Positions 49,784 to 58,777 of a DNA stretch of 64,000 bases are shown piece after piece. The position numbers and the translations under genes are program-made. The notes beneath the pieces were generated by a model. The model was not told the origin of the DNA. It did not search any database and was given only the letters and a program-made list of their open reading frames with translations. This DNA comes from Pseudomonadota bacterium (GTDB lineage Bacteria > Myxococcota_A > Polyangia > Polyangiales > Polyangiaceae), in assembly GCA_023398955.1 (NCBI GenBank), contig JAEWRL010000122.1, positions 32,172-96,171 on the forward strand. The letters run 5' to 3'. How positions within the stretch are numbered: the first letter of the stretch is position 1; each line of letters begins with the position of its first letter.

Positions 49784-50427
49784 TGCTTTTCTCCTTTTGT
49801 GAGGTGTATTGCTGGCTCAGTTTCGACACCGAACAGCATCTCGATGTAGCGGCGCAGATGATCGATGCTGTCCGCCGCGATCGCTGCGCCGCCAGTCGCC
49901 TTGGCGAGGATGAAGGCCCCTTGGATGACGGCCTGGGTGTGCAGCGCGAGCGATCGCGCCGTCCACTCCGGCGTTATGTTCCGCGCGTACATCGCCGCTT
50001 CGATGTCGGCTTCGAGCGTTGAAGCATGGCCCGTGATGCACCGCTCGCAAGCCTCGCGGATCGCTGGTGCAGTCTCGTACGTCTCCTGCACCATGGTGCC
50101 AACAAGGCAGGTGAAATCCGGGACACCACCCCGCAGAAGCGCCTTGCGAAAGGCGACATAGGCGAGGACACGGCCCAGGGGATCGTCGTGGTCGTGATAG
50201 GGCGCAGCGGCAAACAATGCCCCCGTCATCTCGGACCAGTAATCCGCCACGGCTACGCCAAGCTCATCCTTGCTCTTGAAATGGTGGAAGAAGGCCCCTT
50301 TGGTGACGCCCGCCGCGGTACAGAGCTCCTCGACCGATGTGGCCGAATAGCCTTTGGTGCGGATGACCGACAAGGCGGCGTCGAGCAGCTTGGATCTTGC
50401 GTTCCGTTTGGCACCGGTCTTGAGCAC
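49780..50427 (-). CDS. TetR-family repressor of the VOC-DUF1428-AHSA1-Arr operon
   Basis: A 215-aa protein started at a GTG at 50427; the frame stays open upstream but the TetR domain begins right here (KRNARSKLLDAALSVIRTKG). The helix-turn-helix reads TSVEELCTAAGVTKGAFFHHFKSKDEL. The C-terminal ligand domain has CLVGTMVQETYETAPAIREACE, as in the TetR_C_16-type group. A perfect 16-bp palindrome ends 11 nt upstream of the start, indicating autorepression. All four following genes are joined by ATGA overlaps or a 12-nt gap. Confidence 0.9.
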   Translation of the reverse strand: MLKTGAKRNARSKLLDAALSVIRTKGYSATSVEELCTAAGVTKGAFFHHFKSKDELGVAVADYWSEMTGALFAAAPYHDHDDPLGRVLAYVAFRKALLRGGVPDFTCLVGTMVQETYETAPAIREACERCITGHASTLEADIEAAMYARNITPEWTARSLALHTQAVIQGAFILAKATGGAAIAADSIDHLRRYIEMLFGVETEPAIHLTKGEKQ

Positions 50428-50437
50428 AAAGCATACA

Positions 50438-50453
50438 TACCAACCGGTTGGTA
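50438..50453. promoter_or_regulatory. TetR operator, perfect 16-bp palindrome
   Basis: TACCAACCGGTTGGTA is perfectly self-complementary and lies 11 nt upstream of the TetR GTG. Sites built on AACCGGTT are known for several TetR-family repressors. It would block transcription of the whole five-gene operon. Confidence 0.8.
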
Positions 50454-50611
50454 CCGTGTCAAGGGCGGCTGACGAAGCAAAAAAAGCACGCAAAGTGGAC
50501 CTTGCATTCGACCGATGCCGAGACGGCGCGTCGCGCCGCCGCACTGTCACCCACCCCCAATCGCCTTGCTGTCGGATGCGGTCGACGAGCCCTAGCTGCC
50601 GGAGCCGCTGG

Positions 50612-51062
50612 ATGTTTCCCGAGGCAGACATCCCCGTCATCCAGCTAAGCATCAACCGTCGCCTCGACGTCACCCGCCACCGCGAGATTTGGCCGCTCGC
50701 TCGCCGCGCTACGTGACGAGGGCGTTCTTATCCTCGGCAGCGGCAAGGTCGTCCAAAACCTTCGTGACGCGTTCCGCCGCGTGCAGACCCGCTCTACCGA
50801 CACACCAGACTGGGCGGACAGGTTCGATGAAACCGTCTTTCGCGTCGTCACACATCACGACACAAAGAGCCTTCTGTGGCCCGAATCCGACGACGGGCGC
50901 CTTCCGCCTCCCGATCACTGGCTGCCGTTGATCTATGCTCAAGCCGCAACCGATGACCGAGATGGCGTGCGCTTCCCGATGTATGGCTTCGACGCAGGCT
51001 CGATCTCGATGAGGAACACCGTCATCGGCCAGGAGTCGAAGCGACCGGCTCGCGGGTCATGA
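50612..51062 (+). pseudogene. Frameshifted DODA-type extradiol dioxygenase fragment (LigB superfamily)
   Basis: One frame reads MFPEADIPVIQLSINRRLD up to RHREI (about 50612-50685). A +1 shift is then needed to continue as FGRSLAALRDEGVLILGSGK, DAFRRVQTRSTDTPDWADRF, LPPPDHWLPLIYAQAATDD and FPMYGFDAGSISMRNTVIG. This is the C-terminal half of a YgiD/DODA ring-opening dioxygenase, including the conserved DHWLPLIYA segment. The N-terminal half with the metal histidines is missing upstream, where the TetR operator now lies. It cannot be functional. Confidence 0.8.
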
Positions 51063-51270
51063 TCGCGGATTCGACTGTGTGGTGGCTCGGCTACGCCGAG
51101 CACTTACCAGACGGACGGGACGGACTACGTTCTCCCACACAGGGAGAGGAAACACCATGGCCACGCGACTTGGAATCCGATCGTTCACCGCGACAATCTG
51201 GGCTCGCACCAGCCGATCACGAAGCGACCGCTCCACAGTTTCACCATCACCCGCGGACACGTCGCCGACG
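51063..51270. other. Degenerate sequence between two gene relics
   Basis: Open frames here continue the style of coding DNA (for example TWNPIVHRDNLGSHQPITKR in one frame), but I cannot assign them. Probably the scrambled 5' part of the pirin relic or of another lost gene. Confidence 0.35.
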
Positions 51271-51521
<251 letters not shown>

Positions 51522-51532
51522 AAAGGACATCC

Positions 51533-52237
51533 ATGGCCAACTCGCCCAAGACCACCAAACTGAAGGTACTCGTCTTCGCAGCCTCACTCCGCGCGGAGTC
51601 TTTGAACGGCAAGCTCGCAGGCCTCGCAGCTCGCGTCGCAGTACAGTGCGGCGCGACCGTCGATATGGCGTCGATGCGCGACTTCGACGTGCCGCTCTAT
51701 GATGGCGACCTCGAGACGGCCGGCGGGATACCACAAGGCGCACAGGAGTTTCAGAGCCGCCTCTTGGCAAGCGACGCCTTCATCATCTCGTCGCCCGAGT
51801 ACAACGGCTCGATGCCGGGCACGATCAAGAACCTCATCGACTGGACCTCGCGCTTTCGGCCGCAGCCCTTCGACGGACGCCATGCCTTGCTCATGTCGGC
51901 ATCGCCCTCCTTCGCTGGCGGCAATCGTGGCCTGTGGGCGTTGCGCATGCCGCTCGAGCACCTGGGCACGCGGGTCTTTCCGGACATGTTCTCGCTCTCG
52001 ATGGCGCACAAGGCGTTCGCTGGTGAGGAGATCGCCGACGCCGCGCTGCGCGCGCGCTTCGAGAAGAACCTGCAGGCGTTTCTCTCTCTCGCCGAGGCAG
52101 CGCGCCACTACCCGTGCATCAAGAAGGCCTGGGTCGAATTCCTCGGTGAGCCGCCAGGGGTAGGCGCCGACCGCGTCGACGCGATCGGCGAGTCACCCAG
52201 GCCGTGCCAACAAAGAGGAGGCGCAGATGAGCATTGA
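51533..52237 (+). CDS. NAD(P)H-dependent FMN reductase
   Basis: A 234-aa flavodoxin-like protein. The ATG at 51533 is preceded by AAAAGGA; the frame is open far upstream only through pirin debris. Family motifs are LKVLVFAASLRAESLNGKLA (phosphate loop), SMRDFDVPLYDGDLE, FIISSPEYNGSMPGTIKNL and FDGRHALLMSASPS. It reduces FMN or quinones with NAD(P)H. The last 25 residues after EFLGEPP look like read-through into spacer, so the original stop may have been lost. A tiny ORF overlaps its end. Confidence 0.9.
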   Translation: MANSPKTTKLKVLVFAASLRAESLNGKLAGLAARVAVQCGATVDMASMRDFDVPLYDGDLETAGGIPQGAQEFQSRLLASDAFIISSPEYNGSMPGTIKNLIDWTSRFRPQPFDGRHALLMSASPSFAGGNRGLWALRMPLEHLGTRVFPDMFSLSMAHKAFAGEEIADAALRARFEKNLQAFLSLAEAARHYPCIKKAWVEFLGEPPGVGADRVDAIGESPRPCQQRGGADEH

Positions 52238-52301
52238 AGAGACGAACACTGAGCTAACGCGGACCCTCGAGCCCAACACGCTCATCAAGGATCGGGGTTA
52301 G
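52227..52301 (+). CDS. 24-codon ORF with strong ribosome-binding site, probable gene stump
   Basis: MSIEETNTELTRTLEPNTLI plus four residues, preceded by AGAGGAGG at ideal distance. It overlaps the FMN reductase stop and ends 9 nt before the P-ATPase start. The good Shine-Dalgarno and short length suggest the 5' and 3' ends of a gene joined by an internal deletion; it may still serve as a leader for translation of the ATPase. Confidence 0.4.
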   Translation: MSIEETNTELTRTLEPNTLIKDRG

Positions 52302-52310
52302 AAGGAGCCC

Positions 52311-54653
52311 ATGAACCACGAGCCACACCCCGACGAACCGCAGCACGGCCTGCACGATACGGAGATGTCGGACCCGACCTCGTTGAAGGACCCAGTGTGC
52401 GGAATGACCGTCACCGAACAGTCGCCCCATCGGCACGAGCACAGAGGGCGCAATCACTTCTTCTGCAGCAAAAAGTGTTGGGCGAAGTTCGTCGCGGATC
52501 CCGCGAAGTACGCTGCGCCAGCGTCGGAGACGCCTGCAGCGACGGAGCCCGGGACGGTCTACGTCTGTCCGATGCATCCGGAGATCCGTCGGGACAAGGC
52601 GGGTACCTGTCCGAAGTGCGGGATGGCCCTCGAGCCCGAGCTGCCGAGCCTCGATGACGAGGAGAATCCCGAGTTCGTCGACTTCCGGCGGCGTTTCTGG
52701 TGGACGCTGCCCTTGACTGTCATCGTCACCCTGCTGGCGATGTTCGGCCACCAGCTCGAGTGGTTCGAGATGGCCACGCAGACCTGGATCGAGCTCGTGC
52801 TCTCGATCCCGGTCGTCCTATGGGCTGGCCTCCCGTTCTTCGAGCGTTGGGCGCAATCAATCGCAAACAAGAACCCGAACATGTGGACGTTGATCGGCAC
52901 CGGCACGGGCGCCGCGTTCCTCTACAGTGTCGTCGCCACGGTCGCCCCCGGCGTCTTCCCGAGCTCGTTCGTCTCGATGGGCCGCGTGTCGGTGTACTTC
53001 GAGGCGGCGGTCGTCATCATCTCGCTGACCCTTCTCGGGCAACTTCTCGAGCTCAAGGCGCGCTCGCAGACGTCGTCGGCGATCAAGGCGCTGCTCGGCC
53101 TCGCGCCGAAGACAGCCCGTCGAATCAAGCCAGACGGGACCGAGGAAGATGTGCCGCTCTCGCACGTGCACGTCGGCGACTCGCTGCGCGTGCGGCCGGG
53201 CGAGAAGGTCCCGGTCGACGGCGTGGTCATCGAGGGCAAGAGCGCCGTGGACGAGTCGATGCTCACGGGAGAGCCGCTCCCAGTGACGAAGAACCCTGGC
53301 GACAAGGTGATCGGCGCGACGCTCAACACCAGCGGCGCGCTGGTCATGCGCTCGGAACGGGTCGGCGCGCAGACGATGCTCGCGCAGATCGTCCAGCTCG
53401 TGGCTCAGGCACAACGCTCGCGCGCGCCGATGCAGAGCCTGGCGGACTCAGTCGCCGGCTGGTTCGTGCTGGCCGTCGTCGCCATCGCGCTCGCGACCTT
53501 CTTCGCCTGGGGACTCCTCGTTCCCGAGCAGGGCTGGGTCTACGGCATGGTCAACGCCGTGGCCGTGCTCATCATCGCGTGCCCCTGTGCCCTGGGCCTC
53601 GCGACGCCGATGTCAATCATGGTGGCCACGGGCAAGGCAGCGACGCAGGGCGTGCTCTTTCGCGACGCCGCCGCCATCGAGAGACTGCGTAACATCGATA
53701 CGTTGATCGTCGACAAGACCGGGACGCTCACCGAGGGCAAGCCGGCGTTCGAGCGTGCGGTTCCGGCCTTCGGCGGGCAACCCGACGAGGTGCTACGACT
53801 CGCCGCGAGCCTGGACCAGGGCAGCGAGCACCCGCTCGCCGACGCGATCGTGCGCGCGGCTCGCGACCGAGGGCTCTCTCTCGACAAGCCGGAGTCGTTC
53901 GAGTCGAGCTCGGGCATCGGCGTACGCGGCCAGGTCGCGGGTCGGAGCCTCGCGCTCGGGAACACCGCGCTGATGGCCCAGCTCGGCGTCGCGGTGGGGC
54001 AGCTGAACGCTGAGGCCGAGGCGCTGCGGTCCGAAGGCGCGAGCGTGATGTACCTGGCAGCCGAGGGAAGCATGCTGGGGCTTCTGGCCGTGTCGGACCC
54101 GATCAAGGCGAGCACCCCCGAGGCACTTTCGATCCTGAAGGGCGCCGGTCTACGCATCGTCATGGCGACCGGTGACGGGCTGACCACCGCGCGCTCGGTC
54201 GCCAGCCGGCTGGGGATCGACGAAGTCCACGGGGAGGTCAAGCCCGCGGACAAGCTCGTGCTCGTGGAGCGATTGCAGAAGGAAGGCCAGGTCGTCGCCA
54301 TGGCAGGTGACGGCATCAACGACGCACCTGCGCTGGCCAAGGCCGACGTGGGAATCGCCATGGGCACCGGCACCGACGTGGCCATGAGCAGCGCCCAGGT
54401 CACCCTCGTGAAAGGCGATCTCTTGGGGATCGCCCACGCCCGGTCCATCTCGCAGGCGACCGTGGCGAACATGAAGCAGAACCTCGGCTTCGCGTTCGTC
54501 TACAACGCGCTCGGCGTGCCGCTCGCGGCTGGCTTGCTCTATCCGTTCACCGGCTGGCTCCTCTCGCCGATGTTCGCCGCCCTGGCGATGAGTCTCAGCT
54601 CCGCGTCCGTCGTCACCAATGCGCTACGCTTGCGGGCAGGGAGATTCTCATGA
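52311..54653 (+). CDS. copA: Copper/silver-type P1B ATPase with YHS and heavy-metal-binding N-terminus
   Basis: A 780-aa heavy-metal pump. The N-terminus has a YHS domain (DPVCGMTVTEQSP, FFCSKKCWAKF, about 27-70) and a heavy-metal-binding domain with YVCPMHPEI and CPKCGMALEP (about 84-112). Eight membrane helices follow the CopB/SilP-like plan. Catalytic motifs are LTGEPLPV, the ion-path IIACPCALGLATP (CPC about 423), phosphorylated DKTGTLTEG (about 467), SSGIGVRG with GSEHPLA (the P1B histidine) and AGDGINDAPALA. It exports monovalent copper or silver. The AAGGAG before the ATG at 52311 supports the start. Its stop overlaps the start of a decayed dehydrogenase. Confidence 0.95.
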   Translation: MNHEPHPDEPQHGLHDTEMSDPTSLKDPVCGMTVTEQSPHRHEHRGRNHFFCSKKCWAKFVADPAKYAAPASETPAATEPGTVYVCPMHPEIRRDKAGTCPKCGMALEPELPSLDDEENPEFVDFRRRFWWTLPLTVIVTLLAMFGHQLEWFEMATQTWIELVLSIPVVLWAGLPFFERWAQSIANKNPNMWTLIGTGTGAAFLYSVVATVAPGVFPSSFVSMGRVSVYFEAAVVIISLTLLGQLLELKARSQTSSAIKALLGLAPKTARRIKPDGTEEDVPLSHVHVGDSLRVRPGEKVPVDGVVIEGKSAVDESMLTGEPLPVTKNPGDKVIGATLNTSGALVMRSERVGAQTMLAQIVQLVAQAQRSRAPMQSLADSVAGWFVLAVVAIALATFFAWGLLVPEQGWVYGMVNAVAVLIIACPCALGLATPMSIMVATGKAATQGVLFRDAAAIERLRNIDTLIVDKTGTLTEGKPAFERAVPAFGGQPDEVLRLAASLDQGSEHPLADAIVRAARDRGLSLDKPESFESSSGIGVRGQVAGRSLALGNTALMAQLGVAVGQLNAEAEALRSEGASVMYLAAEGSMLGLLAVSDPIKASTPEALSILKGAGLRIVMATGDGLTTARSVASRLGIDEVHGEVKPADKLVLVERLQKEGQVVAMAGDGINDAPALAKADVGIAMGTGTDVAMSSAQVTLVKGDLLGIAHARSISQATVANMKQNLGFAFVYNALGVPLAAGLLYPFTGWLLSPMFAALAMSLSSASVVTNALRLRAGRFS

Positions 54654-54876
54654 CTACGAATGCGACTTCGATTGGCTTTCTCGGCCTCGGCCAGATGGGC
54701 GCTGCCGGGGCTGAGCGCTTGCTGGAGCCTGACGTGTGACTCTATGACTCTATGTCTTCGACACGCTGAAGGAGGCGATGGAACCGTTCGTCACGCGCGG
54801 CGCGGCGCGACCTGTCGTGGCTGCTTCGCTCGTCCACCGCAGGCTCGTTGAGGAATCCGCCGAGGACACGTCTTGA
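54650..54876 (+). pseudogene. Hydroxyisobutyrate-dehydrogenase-like gene stump with 8-bp duplication frameshift
   Basis: An ATG overlapping the P-ATPase stop (ATGA) starts TNATSIGFLGLGQMGAAGAE RLLEPDV, the Rossmann start of 6PGDH/3-hydroxyisobutyrate dehydrogenases, then a TGA. Right there CTCTATGA and CTCTATGT stand in tandem; removing one copy restores LYVFDTLKEAMEPFVTRGAA. The frame then ends at 54876 after about 75 residues, so the gene is also missing its 3' three quarters. Confidence 0.8.
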
Positions 54877-54880
54877 AGGT
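54852..54880 (+). repeat. Short dispersed repeat, copy 2
   Basis: GAATCCGCCGAGGACACGTC plus TTGAAGGT, matching 46752-46778 with two mismatches. It forms the 3' end of the dehydrogenase stump and adjoins the TetR operator. Confidence 0.6.
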
Positions 54881-54881
54881 C

Positions 54882-54903
54882 AGCTAGCAAATACTGGCTA
54901 GCT
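54882..54903. promoter_or_regulatory. Inverted repeat upstream of TetR, candidate operator
   Basis: AGCTAGC-N8-GCTAGCT has perfect 7-bp arms and ends 11 nt before the TetR GTG at 54915. The placement matches the autorepression site of the other TetR gene in this window. Confidence 0.7.
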
Positions 54904-54914
54904 AAAGGCAGCCC

Positions 54915-55514
54915 GTGAGGACCAGAAAGTCGACCGAGGAGCGACGCCGCGAGATCGCCGACGCCGCGATCAAGATCATCGGGGACCGCAGCCTGCGGGA
55001 GTTCACCGCGGCCAACATCGCCCAGGAGGTCGGCATCAAGGACGGAACCATCTTCCGTCATTTCAAGGACATGAACGAGATCACGCTCGCTGCCCTCGAG
55101 AGACTGCAAGAGTTGCTCGAGGCGGAGCCTCAATCCACTGGAGATCCGCTGGAGAGGCTGGAGGCCTTCGTCCTGAGCCGTCTTCACTTCACGGTCGCCC
55201 AGCGGGGGATCCAGTCCCTCCTCTTCTCGGACCAGATCTCACATGCGTTAGGCGCTGACGGACCAAAGCGGGTCGCAGCGCTCAGAAACCGAGGCCGCGA
55301 AGTCGTCAGATCGTGTCTTCGCGAGGCAGGCGAGAAGGGCCTCCTCCGAGAGGACCTCGATCTCGAAAGCGCAGTCGTTCTGGTCACAGGGATGGTGATG
55401 GGGTTCTTGTTCGCGGAAAAGGACGGTGCGCTTCCCGCACCGTCAGACGAGATGGCTCGGAGGTGCTGGCAAACCCTCCGTTCGGCGCTCGCGCGGCAGC
55501 AGGACGTCTCATGA
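54915..55514 (+). CDS. TetR-family regulator of an efflux system
   Basis: A 199-aa protein from a GTG at 54915. The helix-turn-helix is in AADAAIKIIGDRSLREFTAA-type sequence with NIAQEVGIKDGTIFRHFKDM. The C-terminal half (60-199) is helical and ends REDLDLESAVVLVTGMVMGFLF. Its stop overlaps the start of the membrane-fusion-protein gene (ATGA). It probably represses itself and the downstream transporter, both components of which are now broken. Confidence 0.9.
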   Translation: MRTRKSTEERRREIADAAIKIIGDRSLREFTAANIAQEVGIKDGTIFRHFKDMNEITLAALERLQELLEAEPQSTGDPLERLEAFVLSRLHFTVAQRGIQSLLFSDQISHALGADGPKRVAALRNRGREVVRSCLREAGEKGLLREDLDLESAVVLVTGMVMGFLFAEKDGALPAPSDEMARRCWQTLRSALARQQDVS

Positions 55515-56246
55515 AGGCCCGTATCAAGTTCATCGTGCTGATCGGCAGCGTGATCGTGTCCGTGGCGGGGTTCTTCTGGCTGCTCACGACGCACGGCCCG
55601 CTGGCCCCGGTAGGTGTTCAACTCGACAGCACCGTCCGCGCCGACTTGAACCCCAGCGTGTTCGGCACTGGTACGGTGGACGCGCGCCTCTCCTATGCGG
55701 TCGGTCCCATCGCGCCGGGGCGAGTCCTGCGCGTGCAAGTCGATCAGGGCGACGAGGTCAACGCGGGGCAGTTGTTGGCGGCAATGGATCCAGTGGACCT
55801 GGATGGTCGGGTTCAGGCAGCGAAGAGCACCGGGGCGCGCTCGCTTCAGGCCGTTGTCGTGGCCGACGCGCAGGTCGCTGAAGCGGCCAGTCGCGCGAGG
55901 CTGGCCGTCACGAACCGCGACCGTGATCGAGCGCTGTACGAGCAAAGCGTTATCAGCAAACAAGCGCTCGACAGCAGCAGCAGCGAGGCCGAGCGCGCCA
56001 TGGCAGCACTGGGAGCGGCACGCGCCAACGCGCGGGCGCTGAAACAGGACGTCGGGCGCGTGGACGCTGAATCGCAGGGCTTGGGCAGTCTGCGGGAAAG
56101 CCTGAGAATCGTGAGCCAGCCAAGCCCAGGCCGGCGTGACCCAGGTGCGCTCGGGTCTAGCCGAAGGCGAAAGCGTCATCGTGTACAGCTCCGCGCAGCT
56201 CGCGCCCGGAGCCCGCGTTCGGGAGCAGAAGGGTGAGCTGCGATGA
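55511..56246 (+). pseudogene. HlyD-like membrane fusion protein, out-of-frame internal deletion
   Basis: From the ATG at 55511 it reads MKARIKFIVLIGSVIVSVAG (membrane anchor), then the biotinyl-lipoyl part GPIAPGRVLRVQVDQGDEVN AGQLLAAMDPVDLDG and a coiled coil ending near KQDVGRVDAESQ. The expected second half is absent. In another frame the final residues VRSGLAEGESVIVYSSAQLA and PGARVREQKGELR end at 56246, overlapping the permease ATG. A deletion around 56110-56130 thus removed the middle and shifted the frame. Confidence 0.8.
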
Positions 56247-56640
56247 TCAACCTTGCTCGTCGCGACGTCGCCAACCACCTTGGCCGCTATCTGCTCACTG
56301 GCTTCGGGCTAGGGCTCCTGATTGGAGTCACCTTGACGATGGCCGGGGTGTATCGAGGCATGATCGACGACGCCAAGGTGCTGCTGCGCTCGGGTGGAGC
56401 GGACATCTGGGTGGTGCAACAGAAAACCCTCGGACCGTTCGCCGAGCCCTCCAGCCTTCAGGACGATGTTTATCGCAGTCTGGACGGGCTGCCCGGAATC
56501 GTCGAGACCGGTAGCGTCGCCTACCTCACCATGCAGGTCCAGCATGGCGGAAAGGACGTCCGCGTCATGGTCGCGGGCTACACGCCGGGGAGGCTCGGTG
56601 GTCCACCCTTCCTCGTCGCGGGACGCCCCATCGCCCGATC
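56243..56640 (+). pseudogene. DevC/MacB-like ABC permease, truncated after about 130 residues
   Basis: From the ATG at 56243 the frame reads MINLARRDVANHLGRYLLTG (cytoplasmic helix and first membrane segment), GLGLLIGVTLTMAGVYRGMI and the external MacB-type domain GADIWVVQQKTLGPFAEPSS, VMVAGYTPGRLGGPPFLVAG. Similarity stops at RPIARS (about 56640). The remaining three helices and any ATP-binding gene are missing. The open frame then runs through 280 nt of unassigned DNA into the SDR gene; this fusion is accidental. Confidence 0.8.
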
Positions 56641-56920
56641 TAAAGCCAAGCGTACTTGCGCGCTCTGTACCGATTGTAGGCAACGCGTTCGTCGAGCTTT
56701 GCCCCTGGTCGGTGCCGTCAAGATGCTCTGTAAAGAATGGCAGACGATGCGTTATGGATCGTCTTGCCAGAGGGGCTTATCAAGAAGATGCAGACAGCGC
56801 AGCGGCGCTTCACGGCTCCGCCGTCCCCCAGTGGATAGCGGCGGCACACGCGAGGGGGGGGCAACCACTCTTTCATTCACAACACCTTGCCGGTTTTTGC
56901 CGGCGCACAGGAGACCTCCC

Positions 56921-57700
56921 ATGAAGACGACGAAGACCATCAAGACTGTTCTGATCACCGGCTGCTCATCTGGCTACGGAGCTGCGACGGCCCGCTACTT
57001 CCACGACCAGGGCTGGAACGTCATCGCGACGATGCGCACCCCTCGGCTCGGCGATCTGCCGAAGTCCGAGCGACTCCGCGTGCTGGCGCTGGATGTGACG
57101 AAGCCCGAGAGCATCACGGCGGCGCTGGACGAAGCCGGCCCCATCGACGTTGTGGTCAACAACGCCGGCATCGGCGTCGTCGGCGCCTTCGAGGCCACCC
57201 CAATGACGACCATCCGTGAGGTCTTCGAGACCAATACCTTCGGCGTCATGGCGGTGCTCCAGGCCGTCGTGCCGCGCTTCCGCGAACGCCGCGCGGGCGT
57301 GATCGTGAACGTGACATCGAGCGCGACGCTCGCGCCGATTCCGCTGGCATCCGTGTACACGGCCAGCAAGGTCGCCATCGAAGGATTCACGGCCTCGCTC
57401 GCCCACGAGCTGGGCGCCTTCGACATAAAGGTGAAGCTCGTCGAGCCCGGCCACGGCCCGAGCACGCGGTTCACGGCGAACGGCACGGAGCGCATGCAGG
57501 GGCTGATTCCGAGGGCCTACGAGCCGTTCGCGCAGCCAATCTTCGGGGTGTTCGCGCGGCCGACGCTGGTGACCAAGGAGTCCGACGTGGCCGAGGTGGT
57601 GTGGCGCGCCGCCAACGACGAGTCCGAGACGCTCCGGTTCCCCGCTGGGCCCGACGCCATCACACTGGCAAAGTCGGCGTCGCTGATCACGGTCCTCTGA
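56921..57700 (+). CDS. Short-chain dehydrogenase/reductase (SDR)
   Basis: A 259-aa classical SDR. The ATG at 56921 has AGGAG upstream and marks the domain start, although the frame continues up into the permease stump. Motifs are TVLITGCSSGYGAATARYF (TGxxxGxG), LDVTKPESI, DVVVNNAGIGVVGA (NNAG), VTSSATLAP and the catalytic YTASK. Substrate unknown. The next gene is an AraC regulator on the same strand 99 nt downstream. Confidence 0.93.
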   Translation: MKTTKTIKTVLITGCSSGYGAATARYFHDQGWNVIATMRTPRLGDLPKSERLRVLALDVTKPESITAALDEAGPIDVVVNNAGIGVVGAFEATPMTTIREVFETNTFGVMAVLQAVVPRFRERRAGVIVNVTSSATLAPIPLASVYTASKVAIEGFTASLAHELGAFDIKVKLVEPGHGPSTRFTANGTERMQGLIPRAYEPFAQPIFGVFARPTLVTKESDVAEVVWRAANDESETLRFPAGPDAITLAKSASLITVL

Positions 57701-57799
57701 CGACGCCGACCACTTCAACCCCATGACAGCGTCAAAGGCATCCGATGCGGCTCGGCGTGCCGCCCGAGCTCACCGAACTCGTGCTGAGGGCACCAGACG

Positions 57800-58777
57800 A
57801 TGTATAATGTAGGCATGGCTGTTCATTCGCAGTCGTCCTCCCCGTCGAGAGCCGCGGACGAGTCCTCCGACCCGCTCGCGGCCGTGATCTCGCTCCTCCG
57901 TCCCAGAACGGTACTGCCCAAGGTCATCAGCGGGGCGGGGCAATGGAGCGTGCGGTACGCCGCGCACGAAGAGCCGGGCTTCTGCATCATGCTTGAGGGG
58001 ACGTGCTTCCTCGACGTGGACGGCGTGGGTGAGGTGAAGCTCGACGAGGGAGACTTCGTGCTCTTGCCATCGACCCCGAGCTTCACGATGTCGAGTGCCC
58101 ACGGACTGAAGCCGAAGCTCATCACGGGTGCTGATGGCAACGAGCTACGGCACGGCACACCCACTGGCCGTCCCACGATGCGCCAACTCGGTGGCTCCTT
58201 TCACATCGATCGGGCAAACGTGAAGCTCCTCGAGAGGTTCTTGCCCGCGATGATTCTCGTTCGGCGAGACGATCCCGCAGCCGAACGCCTGCGTCGCCTC
58301 GTCGAGCTCATCGGAGAGGAGGCCACCACGCGCGCACATCGGGATGGTCGTGCGCTGATCCTCGAGCGCCTCGTTGAGGTACTGCTCATCGAGGCGCTGC
58401 GCGTTCAGCCTGCCGAGGCGGCCACGCGCGAGAAGGGCTTGCTCGCGGGCCTCGCCGACCCCGACCTCGCGCGCGCGCTTCGGAAGATGCACGCGGATGT
58501 CGCACATCGATGGACCGTCGCCGAGCTCGGGCGCGTCGCCGGCATGTCGCGCGCGGTGTTCGCCGAGCGCTTCACGCGAACGGTGGGGATGCCGCCAATG
58601 GAGTACCTCCTCGAGTGGCGCATCGCGATCGCGAAGGACGTCCTGCTCCGCGAGCACATACCCCTCGCCGAGGTGGCTGAGATGATCGGCTACCAGTCTG
58701 CGAGCGCCTTCAGCGTCGCATTCTCACGCCACGCCGGGTGCTCTCCGAGCGGGTTCGCGCGCTCGATGCGCGTGTGA
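57800..58777 (+). CDS. AraC-family regulator with cupin_6 sensor domain
   Basis: A 325-aa protein (a second in-frame ATG lies at 57815). The N-terminal cupin_6 domain (about 25-200) has SVRYAAHEEPGFCIMLEGTC, LDEGDFVLLPSTPSF and RQLGGSFHIDRAN. The C-terminal AraC domain (about 225-320) holds two helix-turn-helix units: WTVAELGRVAGMSRAVFAERF and IPLAEVAEMIGYQSASAFSVAF. Such regulators commonly control neighbouring dehydrogenases, so the SDR upstream is a likely target. TATAAT lies across the first codons (57803-57808), which may mean that the later start is used. Confidence 0.92.
   Translation: MYNVGMAVHSQSSSPSRAADESSDPLAAVISLLRPRTVLPKVISGAGQWSVRYAAHEEPGFCIMLEGTCFLDVDGVGEVKLDEGDFVLLPSTPSFTMSSAHGLKPKLITGADGNELRHGTPTGRPTMRQLGGSFHIDRANVKLLERFLPAMILVRRDDPAAERLRRLVELIGEEATTRAHRDGRALILERLVEVLLIEALRVQPAEAATREKGLLAGLADPDLARALRKMHADVAHRWTVAELGRVAGMSRAVFAERFTRTVGMPPMEYLLEWRIAIAKDVLLREHIPLAEVAEMIGYQSASAFSVAFSRHAGCSPSGFARSMRV

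Noticed and set aside
56243..57700. A single 485-aa permease-SDR fusion protein
   Set aside because: The two parts are joined by noise, and the SDR has its own Shine-Dalgarno and start at 56921.
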